From positions 1 through 60,972 of the forward strand of contig DAIDJU010000078.1 of assembly GCA_027451225.1 (NCBI GenBank): a stretch of DNA of 60,972 nucleotides, in the 5' to 3' direction. This document shows, piece after piece, positions 9,550-20,872 of this stretch. Below the pieces are notes generated by a model that was not told where the DNA came from, did not search any database, and saw only the letters and a list, made by a program, of their open reading frames with translations. This DNA is from Acidocella sp. GTDB taxonomy: Bacteria > Pseudomonadota > Alphaproteobacteria > Acetobacterales > Acetobacteraceae. Both the position numbers and the translations under genes were made by a program. Every line of letters starts with the position of its first letter. Within the stretch, counting starts at the first letter, position 1.

Positions 9550-10130
9550 GCGAACTGCGCCGCCTCGTCGAAGCTCAGCCGGGGTAGGCGCGGCGGCTGA
9601 GGCTCATCCGTGGGGCGGCCGAGATTGAGCAGGAAATTGGACTTCCAGCTGCTCTGGAAGAAAAAGGCGCGGTCCAGCTTGGCACGGTCGAAGCCGGACA
9701 TCGGGCCACAGGCGAAACCCAGCGCCTGCGCCGCCTGCATGAAGTACGCGCCCTGTAGCGTGGAATTGCGGAAGGCGGTTTCCTCGGCGAGGTCCGGGTT
9801 GGCGGAGAACCAGCCCTTCACATCGGCGGTGGGGAAAAGCTGCGGAAGCTTGAGGTAGAAATGCGGGTCGTAGGCGATGACCACCGTGAGCGGGGCGGCC
9901 ATCACCTTCTCGACATTGCCCAGGCTGAGCGAGGCTTTCAGCCGCTCCTTACCCTCCGGGCTGCGGACGAAGAGAAACCGGGCCGGCGAGGAATTGGCCG
10001 AGGTCGGTCCCAGCTTCGCCAGCTCGTAGATGGCTTTCAGATCGTCGTCGGTGACGGGGGCGTCGGCAAACGCCCAATGTGTCCGCGCGTTGCGGAACAG
10101 CTCGTCGAGCGCCGCATCGTCCAATGCCAT
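9546..10130 (-). CDS. Malonic semialdehyde reductase / RutE-like nitroreductase
   Basis: RNARTHWAFADAPVTDDDLKAIYELAKLGPTSANSSPARFLFVRS; start at MALDDAALDEL. Confidence 0.85.
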   Translation of the reverse strand: MALDDAALDELFRNARTHWAFADAPVTDDDLKAIYELAKLGPTSANSSPARFLFVRSPEGKERLKASLSLGNVEKVMAAPLTVVIAYDPHFYLKLPQLFPTADVKGWFSANPDLAEETAFRNSTLQGAYFMQAAQALGFACGPMSGFDRAKLDRAFFFQSSWKSNFLLNLGRPTDEPQPPRLPRLSFDEAAQFA

Positions 10131-10150
10131 CTCCACCTCCTGCAAGCTTG

Positions 10151-10258
10151 GAGACTGTTTCAGACGCCGCGCCGGTGCGCTGTATAGGGGGATTTTTGAG
10201 CACCGGAGCGCAGAAAATCCCCCTAGGCGGCCGCCGGAGTGGCGTCTGGAATAGTCTC
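10151..10258. repeat. Long imperfect palindromic intergenic repeat, copy 1
   Basis: Outer arms GAGACTgtttCAGACGCC / GGCGTCTGgaatAGTCTC; inner perfect 12-bp TAGGGGGATTTT / AAAATCCCCCTA. Confidence 0.8.
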
Positions 10259-10813
10259 TCAGGCCGCCTGTGTAACCGAGACCACCTCGGGAATATAGTG
10301 CTTCAGCATGTTCTCGATGCCATGCTTGAGCGTGGCGGTGGAGGAGGGGCAACCCGCGCAGGAGCCCTGCATCTTCAGGCTGACCACGCCATCGCGGAAG
10401 CCGCGGAAGATGATGTCCCCGCCATCGCCCGCCACGGCGGGGCGGATGCGCGTATCCAGTAGCTCCTTGATCTGCGCCACGACCTCGGCATCGGCGGGGT
10501 CGACGTCCTCGGCCTCCAGGGTCACGTTCTCACGCAGGATGGGGCGGTTGCTGACCAGATGGTCCATGAGCAGCCCGAGCACCTGAGGCTTCAGCACCTG
10601 CCAGTCGGTGTCGGCGGTCTTGGTCACGGTCACGAAATCCCCGCCCAGGAACACACGGGCGACGCCGGGCAGGCCGAACACCGCCTCGGCCAGCGGGGAG
10701 ATCAGCGCCGCATCGGCATCGGCGAAATCGGCGGTCTTGTCGCCCAGGATCTCCCGGCCCGGCAGGAATTTCAGCGTCGCCGGGTTCGGCGTACCCTCGG
10801 TCTCGATAAACAT
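10259..10813 (-). CDS. NifU family protein (Nfu-type Fe-S scaffold)
   Basis: MFIETEGTPNPATLKFLPG; CAGCPSSTATLKHGIENML. Confidence 0.9.
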   Translation of the reverse strand: MFIETEGTPNPATLKFLPGREILGDKTADFADADAALISPLAEAVFGLPGVARVFLGGDFVTVTKTADTDWQVLKPQVLGLLMDHLVSNRPILRENVTLEAEDVDPADAEVVAQIKELLDTRIRPAVAGDGGDIIFRGFRDGVVSLKMQGSCAGCPSSTATLKHGIENMLKHYIPEVVSVTQAA

Positions 10814-10940
10814 GGTGGCTCCCCACAAAAGCGGACAAGAACAGTCCTGATAGCCCACCTAAATTGGCTGTTTTTACCGGCGTGACAAGAGGCCCCCCGC
10901 GCCGCTTGCGGGGTGAGGGCGGCTCGGGCAAGCTCGGGGC

Positions 10941-11720
10941 ATGTTGCCAACCTTGTTTCTGAGCCACGGCTCGCCCATGACCGCCGTGGAGGATACCCCG
11001 GCGCATCGCTTTCTGCGCTCTCTGGGTGGTCTCGTGCCCCGGCCGAAGGCCATTCTCGTCGCCTCCGCGCATTGGGAAACCTCGATTCCGGCCGTGAACA
11101 CCCCGGCGCGGAACAGCACGATCCATGATTTCTACGGCTTCCCCCGCCCGCTTTACGAGCTGCGCTACGATGCGCCCGCCTCGCCCTGGTTGGCGCAGCG
11201 CACGGCGGAGCTGGTGCAGGCGGCGGGGCTGCCCTGCGCGGCTGACCCGGCACGCGGGCTGGACCATGGCGCCTGGGTGCCGCTGCTGCTGGCCTACCCC
11301 GAGACGGATATTCCCGTGGTGCAGCTTTCCGTGCAGACCGAGCTTGGCGCGGCGCATCATCTGCGGCTTGGCGCGGCGCTGGCCCCGCTGCGTGAAGAGG
11401 GCGTGCTGATCATCGGCAGCGGCAGCTATACGCATGATCTGCGCCGGTTCCGCGGCGCGCGGGTGTTCGACGCGCCGGAAACCAAGGATGTGACGGAGTT
11501 CTCCGACTGGATGAACGAGAAGATCCTGGCCGGGGATCTGGCGGCGCTGGCGAATTACCGCAAGCTCGCCCCCCACGCACAGGACGAACACCCCACGGAT
11601 GAGCATCTGCTGCCGCTGCATGTGGCGATTGGCGCGGCGGGACCGGCGCCAAAGGCCGAGCTGCTGCACCGCTCGGTGGAGTTCGGCTTCCTGCGGATGG
11701 ATTCCTACCTCTTCAACTGA
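10941..11720 (+). CDS. DODA-type extradiol ring-cleavage dioxygenase (LigB/YgiD family)
   Basis: LFLSHGSPMTAVEDTPAHRFLRSL, DHGAWVPLLLAYPETDIPVVQLSVQ. Confidence 0.88.
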   Translation: MLPTLFLSHGSPMTAVEDTPAHRFLRSLGGLVPRPKAILVASAHWETSIPAVNTPARNSTIHDFYGFPRPLYELRYDAPASPWLAQRTAELVQAAGLPCAADPARGLDHGAWVPLLLAYPETDIPVVQLSVQTELGAAHHLRLGAALAPLREEGVLIIGSGSYTHDLRRFRGARVFDAPETKDVTEFSDWMNEKILAGDLAALANYRKLAPHAQDEHPTDEHLLPLHVAIGAAGPAPKAELLHRSVEFGFLRMDSYLFN

Positions 11721-13224
11721 CCAGCGCGTGCAGGCGGTGGTTGAGCCCTGCCAGCGCCGCCTGGGCGTCCTTATAGATGCCGAAGAGCTGGGTGTAGAAG
11801 TCGTGCGCCGTGGCGCCGGGCGTGGTGGTGTCCAGCAGGCGCACGCAGCGGGCCACGGCGTCTTCCGGCCCGGAGAACACCCCGGCGCCGATGCCCGCCA
11901 CCATGGCGGAGCCGAAGGAGGCGTCCGCCGCCTCGGTGCGCTCCACGGTAAGGCCGGTGGCGTCGGCGATGATCTGCCGCCAGCAGGCGCTGCGCGCCCC
12001 CCCGCCCATGAGCCGGATGCGCCCAAAGGCGAGGCCAAGCCCTTGTGCCGCCTGGAGCAGATCGCGGATGGAGAAGGCCAGGCCTTCGTACAGGGCGCGG
12101 GCGAAGTCCGGCTTGCCGTGGGAGATGGTGAGGCCGATGAAGTCGGCGCGCAGCAGCGGGTCCCAGTAAGGGGCGCGCTCGCCTTGCAGATAGGGGTGGA
12201 AGAGCAGCCCCCTGGCCCCGCGCGGCGCGGTTTCGGCCAGGGCGTCCATGCCCTCGAACCCGTCCTCGGTGAACATCAGGTCCCGCAGCCAGCGATGCGC
12301 CGAGGCGCAGGAATTGGTGCCGGTGGCAGTGTAGTACATGCCCGGCATGATGTGCGGGTAGCAGGAGATGGGCGGATTTACGCTCGGCCCCTGTGTGGCG
12401 AGGTATAGCACCCCCGCCGTGGCCAGCTTTACGCCGCCAATGCCCGGCGTGGTGGCGCCGACGCCGAAGAACTCCACCGTGGTATCGTTGGAGCCGCAAA
12501 CCACCGGCGTGCCCACGGCCAGCCCGGTGCGGGCTGCGGCGTCGGGCGTGACCGTGCCGACCACCGCCTCGGCGGGTTTGACCGGGGGGAGCAGGGCTTC
12601 ATCCAGCCCGATCAGGGCGCATAGCTCGGGGGACCAGCTCTTGGTGGCGTTGTCGGCCAGCAGGGCGCCGATGGCGTCGGAGAAATCCGTCTCCCAGCCG
12701 CCGGTGAGGCGCGAGCGCAGATAATCCTTGGCCAGATACAGGCGCTTGGCCTTGGCCATCACCTCCGGCTCATGCTCCTGGAGCCAGGCCAGCATGGCGA
12801 GCGTCCAGGTCGGGTTCACCCGGTTGAGCGAGGTGGCGATGATCTTCTCGCCCGCCCGCTCATGCAAAGCGGCGGCCTGGGCGGCGGCGCGCTGGTCGTT
12901 CCACATGATGGCCGGGCGGAGGACGTTGTCATCGGCGTCGGTAAGCACCGGGATATGCGCGCCAGCGGAGACGCCGATGCCCGCGATGGCGCTGGCGGGG
13001 ATGGCGGCGGCCGCAAGCGCCTTGGGCACGGCGGCGCAGAGAGCGGTGAACCATTCCTCGGGGTCCTGCTCCGACCAGCCGAACTGCCGCACCAAGGTTG
13101 TAACCGGATGGCTGGCCTCGCCCAGGATATGCCCGGCATCGTCGATAATCGTGGCTTTGAGGCTGCCGGCCCCGAGATCTATGCCGAGAAGGTAGTTTGC
13201 CAATGTTTTTGCCCTGGAATCCAA
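11713..13224 (-). CDS. FGGY-family carbohydrate kinase, xylulokinase-like
   Basis: LLGIDLGAGSLKATIID, WNDQRAAAQ, LMGGGARSACWRQIIADATG; TTG at 13203 is an alternative start. Confidence 0.85.
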   Translation of the reverse strand: MDSRAKTLANYLLGIDLGAGSLKATIIDDAGHILGEASHPVTTLVRQFGWSEQDPEEWFTALCAAVPKALAAAAIPASAIAGIGVSAGAHIPVLTDADDNVLRPAIMWNDQRAAAQAAALHERAGEKIIATSLNRVNPTWTLAMLAWLQEHEPEVMAKAKRLYLAKDYLRSRLTGGWETDFSDAIGALLADNATKSWSPELCALIGLDEALLPPVKPAEAVVGTVTPDAAARTGLAVGTPVVCGSNDTTVEFFGVGATTPGIGGVKLATAGVLYLATQGPSVNPPISCYPHIMPGMYYTATGTNSCASAHRWLRDLMFTEDGFEGMDALAETAPRGARGLLFHPYLQGERAPYWDPLLRADFIGLTISHGKPDFARALYEGLAFSIRDLLQAAQGLGLAFGRIRLMGGGARSACWRQIIADATGLTVERTEAADASFGSAMVAGIGAGVFSGPEDAVARCVRLLDTTTPGATAHDFYTQLFGIYKDAQAALAGLNHRLHALVS

Positions 13225-13250
13225 TGCTGGGCGAGACTAGCATCCGCCCC

Positions 13251-14260
13251 ATGCCCGACACCATACAGCTAGACTCCGCGCTGCGCGGCGCACAGATGCC
13301 GCTGGCGCGGATTCCGATCATCGATATTTCCGCCCTGCGCGGCGGGCCTGGAAAGGCGGAGATGGTGGCGCAGATCAGCCGCGCCTGCCGGGAGATCGGG
13401 TTCTTCTACGCCGTGAACCATGGCGTGAAGGAAGAGACGATCGCGCGGGTCTATGCCGAGGCGAAGCGCTTCTTCGCCCTGCCCGAAGCCGAGAAGGAGA
13501 TGGTGGCGATTGAGAAATCCTCCTGCCATCGCGGCTGGTTCCGCATGGGGGGCGAGAATCTGGACCCAGCCAAGCAGGCGGAAGGCGATCTGAAAGAAGG
13601 CTACAAGGTCGGGCGCGATCTGCCGTTGGACCATCCGCGCGTGCTGGCGGGCGTGCCGTTGCATGGGCCGAACCAGTGGCCCGATTTCCGCCCCGGCTGG
13701 CGGGAGGTGATGCAGGGCTATTACGACGAGATGGTGGAGCTTGGGCGGCGCATGATCGGGGCATTCGCCCTGGCGCTGGGGCTGGAGGAAGATTTCTTCG
13801 CCCCCTGGCTGGGCATCACCATGACCACGCTCGGCCCGCTGCACTACCCGCCGCAGAAAGGGCGGATCACCGAGGCGCAGCTTGGCGCAGGCGCGCACAC
13901 CGATTACGGCTGCCTGACCCTGCTGCACCAGGATATGTCGGGCGGGTTGCAGGTGAGGCGGCGGGATGGCGTGTGGATCGACGCGCCGCCGGTGCCCGGC
14001 AGCTATGTGGTGAATATCGGCGATATGATGGAACGCTGGACCAATGGCGTGTTCCAGTCCAACCAGCATCGGGTGATCAATCTCTCGGGCGGGGAACGGT
14101 ACTCCCTGCCCTTCTTCTTCGACCCCGATTTCTACGCGCCGGTGGAGTGCCTGCCCACCTGTCTGGCCCCTGGCGAGACGCCGAAATACCAGCCGACCAC
14201 GGCCGGACAGCATCTACTGGACATGATCAACGCCTCATTCGGCTACCACCGGGCGAAGGC

Positions 14261-14264
<4 letters not shown>
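13251..14264 (+). CDS. Isopenicillin N synthase-like 2OG-Fe(II) oxygenase
   Basis: IPIIDISALRGG, AHTDYGCLTLLHQD, QSNQHRVINLSGGERYSLPFFFDP. Confidence 0.88.
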
Positions 14265-16234
<1,970 letters not shown>

Positions 16235-16291
16235 TTTGCCTGCTCCCCAGTTCGGGGCTTAGATAGGCGCAAACCACAAGGAGCAACAGGC

Positions 16292-16627
16292 TTGGGTACA
16301 AGGCATGACGACGATCCGGCGCTTTATTTCTCCACGCATGTGTTCGTGTGCGGAAACCGGCGGCCGGAGGGGCACCCGCGCGGGTGCTGCGCCAGCAAGG
16401 GCAGCGAGAAGATCCGCGACTACATGAAGGTGCGGGTGAAGGAGCTGGGGATAGAGGGCGTGCGGGTGAATCAGGCCGGGTGCCTGGACCGCTGCGAGCT
16501 TGGCCCCTGCGCCGTGCTGTACCCCGAGGGGGTGTGGTACAAGCTGGATTCGTTCGAGGCCGTGGATGAGGTGCTGGAAAAGCACATCCAGGCCGGAGGG
16601 CGGGTGAAGGAGCGGATGCTCCCCTGA
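16292..16627 (+). CDS. (2Fe-2S) ferredoxin domain-containing protein (probable TTG start)
   Basis: TTG at 16292 with AAGGAG 8 nt upstream; YFSTHVFVCGNRRPEGHPRGCCASKGS...NQAGCLDRCELGPCAVLYPEGVWY. Confidence 0.85.
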   Translation: MGTRHDDDPALYFSTHVFVCGNRRPEGHPRGCCASKGSEKIRDYMKVRVKELGIEGVRVNQAGCLDRCELGPCAVLYPEGVWYKLDSFEAVDEVLEKHIQAGGRVKERMLP

Positions 16628-16634
16628 AAAGACC

Positions 16635-16667
16635 AAGGGCGGCACCGGAGTGCCGCCCTTGCTGTTT
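16635..16667. terminator. Terminator between convergent ferredoxin and permease genes
   Basis: AAGGGCGGCAC-cgga-GTGCCGCCCTT then gctgTTTT. Confidence 0.75.
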
Positions 16668-16671
16668 TGGC

Positions 16672-18090
16672 TTAGTACTCTTCGTCGGCCACGTAGGAGC
16701 CGATGCGGTGCACCAGATCCGGGTTACGCTTGGCCAGGATGACGCCGTAAACCAGCGCGCACACGAACAGACCAATGGCCAGCTTGGGATACAGGCTGAA
16801 CGGATAGGGCTGACCGGGCTCAACCAGGCCCCAGAGCGGGAACAGCATCAGGCCCGTGCCGACCACCGGTACGATGAGATGGCGGAAGGCGCTGAAATCC
16901 TCGCGGTGATAGCGGAACATGTAGATCGGCAGCGCGAGGTTGGTGAGCAGATAGGTCACCACGACCGGGATGGTGCCCAGGGTGCCGGTATCGCCGAACA
17001 GGGTCACCGGGTCGATGTCGTAGATGTAGCCAAACACCAGCACGATGGCGAGCGCGGCCAGGATGTACACCCACATGGCGGCATGCGGGGTCTTATGCTG
17101 CGGGTGGATCTTGCCGAAGAACGGCGGCAGCAGACCCTCGCGCGAGGAGCTGAACAGAATGCGCGCCTGCGCGTTCGTCAGACCGATGAGCGAGGAGAAA
17201 ATGCTGGTGACACCGGCCAGATAGGCGATGAGCAGCAGGCCCGCGGCGGAAGCCTTGAACGCGTCGACAAACGGGATGGAGGACGAGGTGATCGCCTGCA
17301 GATTGTTGTGGAACGCGGTCTCCGTGGCGAAGGCCAGGAACATGTAGAGAATGCCGATAGAGAGAGTACCAATCACCAGCGCGCGGGGAACGTTGCGGCG
17401 CGGGTTGGTGGTTTCCTCAGCCAGCATCGCCGAGTTTTCCCAGCCGATGAAGAGGTAGATGGCCAGCGGGAAGCCAAGGCCAATGCCCTTCCAGCCGCCG
17501 GTGACGCTGGAAAGCAGCAGCGGGGCCATGGAGATATCGTGCCGATTGACCACGAGCATGATCACGGCGCCGATGAGCAGCAGGCCCAGCTCGAAATAGA
17601 AGAAAATCGCCGCCCAGGTGGTGGAGAGGCTGATGCCGCGCGACACCAGAACGCCAACGATGACGGTGACGGCAACGCTGAGAACCTGCCAGGGGATGTT
17701 GACGCCCAGGAAAATCTGCAGCGTGCTGGCGGCCCAGCCGCCGGAGATGACCACCACGGAGGCCGCGGCGATACAGTAACCGGTGACAACGAAGAGCGAG
17801 GCGGCGGCACCCGCGGACGGCCCGAAGCCCATGCCGATGAAGGTCACGAACGAACCGGTGCTCGGGCGGTACTTGGAGAATTCCGCCAGCGTGTTCGTGA
17901 GGAAGAGCACAACCACCATCGCGGTGAGGATGGTGAGCGGCGCACCAACGCCGGCACCCGAGGCGATGAGGCCAAAACCAAAGAAGAAGCTCATGGCCGG
18001 CGCAATATTGGCCAGCGTGGCGGCGACAATTTGAGAGAGGCCGAGGCTATCCCTCTGGAGACGTTCCCCGCTCCGGGTGATTGCAGTCAT
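16672..18090 (-). CDS. APC family amino acid permease
   Basis: 472 aa, ~12 hydrophobic segments; GLSQIVAATLANIAPAMSFFFGFG, GWENSAMLAEETTNPRRNVPRAL. Confidence 0.88.
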   Translation of the reverse strand: MTAITRSGERLQRDSLGLSQIVAATLANIAPAMSFFFGFGLIASGAGVGAPLTILTAMVVVLFLTNTLAEFSKYRPSTGSFVTFIGMGFGPSAGAAASLFVVTGYCIAAASVVVISGGWAASTLQIFLGVNIPWQVLSVAVTVIVGVLVSRGISLSTTWAAIFFYFELGLLLIGAVIMLVVNRHDISMAPLLLSSVTGGWKGIGLGFPLAIYLFIGWENSAMLAEETTNPRRNVPRALVIGTLSIGILYMFLAFATETAFHNNLQAITSSSIPFVDAFKASAAGLLLIAYLAGVTSIFSSLIGLTNAQARILFSSSREGLLPPFFGKIHPQHKTPHAAMWVYILAALAIVLVFGYIYDIDPVTLFGDTGTLGTIPVVVTYLLTNLALPIYMFRYHREDFSAFRHLIVPVVGTGLMLFPLWGLVEPGQPYPFSLYPKLAIGLFVCALVYGVILAKRNPDLVHRIGSYVADEEY

Positions 18091-18266
18091 GTTTTAACCC
18101 TTCAGGTTTTATACTTTTTTGTCTGGTGGCATGATGCTGATGAATATTATCAACAGCCGAGATGCTGTCCATAAGGCAAACAAGCAGCATAATGCAATGC
18201 CCTCGTCTATGCACGATGGATTTTGCCTGCCCTGAAGTAATTTTGTGCGCCGCAGCAGAGTTTTTT

Positions 18267-18731
18267 TCAGGCTTCCGCGATCAGCCTGCCGCTCTCCTGC
18301 ATGCCAAGCGCCTGGAGAGATTGAAGCGCGGCACTCAACCCCCTGTTGAATTGTTGCGCCCGCTTATTAGCGCTGAACGAGCGCTTGGCAAACCGGGCCA
18401 GAGCGCCGCGCAGGGCCTCAGCCAGCCCGGCGGCATCCTCCTCCTGGACCTGCCGGAGCTGTTCCGCGGCCGTCATCAGGTTGGAGGCACCGAGGCGGCT
18501 CACGGTTTCGCCGATCTTGGCGAAAGTGGGAGAGGCCTCCTTGAGCGCCCATTCCACGGCGGTAGCGGCTTCCGAGATTTCATTCGGTTTGCCGGTCAGC
18601 ATCAGATCATCGAGGTCGTGCAGCCTGCTGCCAAGGGTCTCGACCAGTTCCAGGCCGCGGGTTAGCAGGTCGGAGATCGGCGAGGCGTCCAGCTGAATAT
18701 CCAGAGGGCGGAATTGGCCGGTGATGCTCAT
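18267..18731 (-). CDS. Flagellar-locus protein, FlgN-like by position (uncertain)
   Basis: 154-aa helical ORF immediately downstream of the flgM-like gene, 4-nt overlap; no clear motif. Confidence 0.5.
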   Translation of the reverse strand: MSITGQFRPLDIQLDASPISDLLTRGLELVETLGSRLHDLDDLMLTGKPNEISEAATAVEWALKEASPTFAKIGETVSRLGASNLMTAAEQLRQVQEEDAAGLAEALRGALARFAKRSFSANKRAQQFNRGLSAALQSLQALGMQESGRLIAEA

Positions 18732-19033
18732 TTGCTCGTTGCCTTCAACACGGTGGCCATTGCCTGCGCCAGATCCTCCGGCGCGACATTATAATTGCCT
18801 GAGGCCAGGGTATTGCGGATACGTGCGACCATCGCCTGGTCCACCCCGTCCGACTGTTGTGCGGCGGAAAACAGCTTGGTGGTGGTCTGCGCGGCGTCGC
18901 TCAATGTCACGGCCTCGGTTTGCGGCGCGGCCTCGGCCGTCCTGTCCTGCTTGGCGCTCATGGGTGTGTTTGAAGAGTCATTCGTGACAGCCGAAGACGG
19001 CAGCGCCGACAAAGCGGGGATGGTGTTGGTCAT
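18728..19033 (-). CDS. flgM: Anti-sigma-28 factor FlgM-like
   Basis: C-terminal VDQAMVARIRNTLASGNYNVAPEDLAQAMATVL fits the FlgM pattern; fliA present in locus. Confidence 0.75.
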   Translation of the reverse strand: MTNTIPALSALPSSAVTNDSSNTPMSAKQDRTAEAAPQTEAVTLSDAAQTTTKLFSAAQQSDGVDQAMVARIRNTLASGNYNVAPEDLAQAMATVLKATSK

Positions 19034-19404
19034 GCCACTAATGCCCCTTCAGATATTGTAGCCATGTCACGATCCAGAATCGCCAACGCTGCCTCGAAAT
19101 CATCGAGCGCTGATACGCAGTTCTCCGTATTGGCTTGGAGCAGCGTAAAACGCAAGGCGGAGTAGATGGTCATAAGCGCCTCGCCCAGCTTGCTGCCGCC
19201 ACCGGTATCAAGGATGCCGCTCATCAAATTCAAGAGCTCATCCGCCCGCGCGACCATAATGGCTTTGGTTGCCATGTCCCCGGCCTCGATAGCGGTCCTG
19301 GCCCGGCGGCCATACAGGCGGAGCCCGCGCCAGCCCTGACGCAGCCAGCCTATATCCGCCTTACCATCGAACATCGACGCCCGGTATTCGTTGATCATAT
19401 CCAT
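19030..19404 (-). CDS. fliS: Flagellar export chaperone FliS
   Basis: ARTAIEAGDMATKAIMVARADELLNLMSGILD; directly after fliD. Confidence 0.8.
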   Translation of the reverse strand: MDMINEYRASMFDGKADIGWLRQGWRGLRLYGRRARTAIEAGDMATKAIMVARADELLNLMSGILDTGGGSKLGEALMTIYSALRFTLLQANTENCVSALDDFEAALAILDRDMATISEGALVA

Positions 19405-19418
19405 GGTCTAGTTCCCGG

Positions 19419-20807
19419 CTAACCGCTCGAAGCGGACGAGCTCTTGAAGACGTTGAGGTAGGTCTGGATGATAGACGCCGAACTCGCCTTGGTTTCAGCC
19501 GCTGTGTACTCTGTTTTTAAACGCTGCAACGCCGCCGAGCTCGCCTTGGTCTGCTGTTTTATCTGGGTGTCGAGCGAGGTGACGATTGCGTTGAGGGACG
19601 TTGTCTGCGCTGAGATGAAACCGGTGACTGTTTTGGTTCCCCCGGAAGACGAAACATCAGAACCACCAATGGCGCCAACAGAAACCGTATGGAGCTTTTG
19701 ATACAAAGAGCCGACCAACTTCTCGACGGCTGTTGGGTTCTTTGCATACTCGCTGGCGAAGCTTGAGGAGTTAAAGCTGATCGACCCTGAGTTGCCGATG
19801 GACATGCCAATTGCCCCCGCGCTCACGCCGCTGGCAACAAGGCCGCTCACCGATGTCATCAACTCGCTTCTCAACTCCGTGGCCGAGAAATTTCCCAGCA
19901 AAAGACCAGCAGAGGCGGAGCCGCTCGCGGAACTGGCGGCGGTATATTTGGTTGCTGCGGTGAGCACCGAGATCGCGGCATTCAGGCTCGTGGCCACACT
20001 TTGCACGGAGGAGGAAAGATTGCTCGGGGAGGAGCTGACCGACAGAGAGGTTGAGCCAGACCCGGCCAAGGTGATGGTGACACCGGAGATGGCGCTGGTG
20101 AGGGTATTGGAGGCGCTGATGATAGGTACGCCATTGAGCGTGAAGGATGCATCCTGTGCTGTTTGTGCCAGGGTTTCGCCCGCATTAACGGAGCTGGAGC
20201 TTGGATTGAAAGCGAATTGCGCAAGAGCGCCGGTGCCCGACACCGTGAACGCCGCCGAAGTACCGGTGCCACTGCTTTCCAGCACCAGGCGCGCACCCGC
20301 CGAAGTACCGATGACGTTCGCCTTCACCCCGCCAGCTTGTTTGTTGATGGCGGCGGCGACGTCATTCAGCGTCAGACTGCCGGAGCCGATGGAGACAGTC
20401 TCACTTTTGCCGCTGCCCATCTTGAAGACCATGGCCCCCGTGCCACCGGACAGCGTGGCATTTCCGGAGCCCAGCAGTGACGAATAAACCTCCTGCCCTT
20501 TGGCCAGCTTGATATTGGTAAGATTATAGGTGGCCGACGAAGCGGAATTATCGGCTGTCAGCGTGGCGGCTGATTTGTTCGAGCTATTGGCCGATTTGTT
20601 GTTGATGGAGCTTATGTCTTTGATGCTCGAAAGTGCATCGGAGAGGCTGGAGACGACGCCGCTGATGCTCCCCCATGCCGAAATCTGAGCTTTTTCGCTC
20701 GAAACCTGCGTTTCCATCTTGGTGATCGGCGCCGCCAGCATCGTCTCGTAGGAGCTGATTTCGCTGGAAATCGCCGACGAAGTAAGCGAACTGATTGACG
20801 ACGTCAT
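19419..20807 (-). CDS. fliD: Flagellar filament cap FliD
   Basis: EISSYETMLAAPITKMETQVSSEKAQISAWGSISGVVSSL; C-terminal RLKTEYTAAETKASSASIIQTYLNVF. Confidence 0.85.
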   Translation of the reverse strand: MTSSISSLTSSAISSEISSYETMLAAPITKMETQVSSEKAQISAWGSISGVVSSLSDALSSIKDISSINNKSANSSNKSAATLTADNSASSATYNLTNIKLAKGQEVYSSLLGSGNATLSGGTGAMVFKMGSGKSETVSIGSGSLTLNDVAAAINKQAGGVKANVIGTSAGARLVLESSGTGTSAAFTVSGTGALAQFAFNPSSSSVNAGETLAQTAQDASFTLNGVPIISASNTLTSAISGVTITLAGSGSTSLSVSSSPSNLSSSVQSVATSLNAAISVLTAATKYTAASSASGSASAGLLLGNFSATELRSELMTSVSGLVASGVSAGAIGMSIGNSGSISFNSSSFASEYAKNPTAVEKLVGSLYQKLHTVSVGAIGGSDVSSSGGTKTVTGFISAQTTSLNAIVTSLDTQIKQQTKASSAALQRLKTEYTAAETKASSASIIQTYLNVFKSSSASSG

Positions 20808-20831
20808 ACATCACCTATGTGGAAGACAGGG

Positions 20832-20860
20832 TGGAAAGGCCGGAGCTTGACGCTCCGGCC
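20832..20860 (-). terminator. Terminator downstream of fliC
   Basis: Minus strand GGCCGGAGC-gtcaa-GCTCCGGCC-TTTCC. Confidence 0.7.
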
Positions 20861-20872
20861 TCACGTTTTGGT

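Noticed and set aside
16708-18174. 488-aa plus-strand ORF antisense to the APC permease
   Set aside because: Charged, Gly/Arg/Glu/His-rich shadow translation of a membrane protein gene; no motif.
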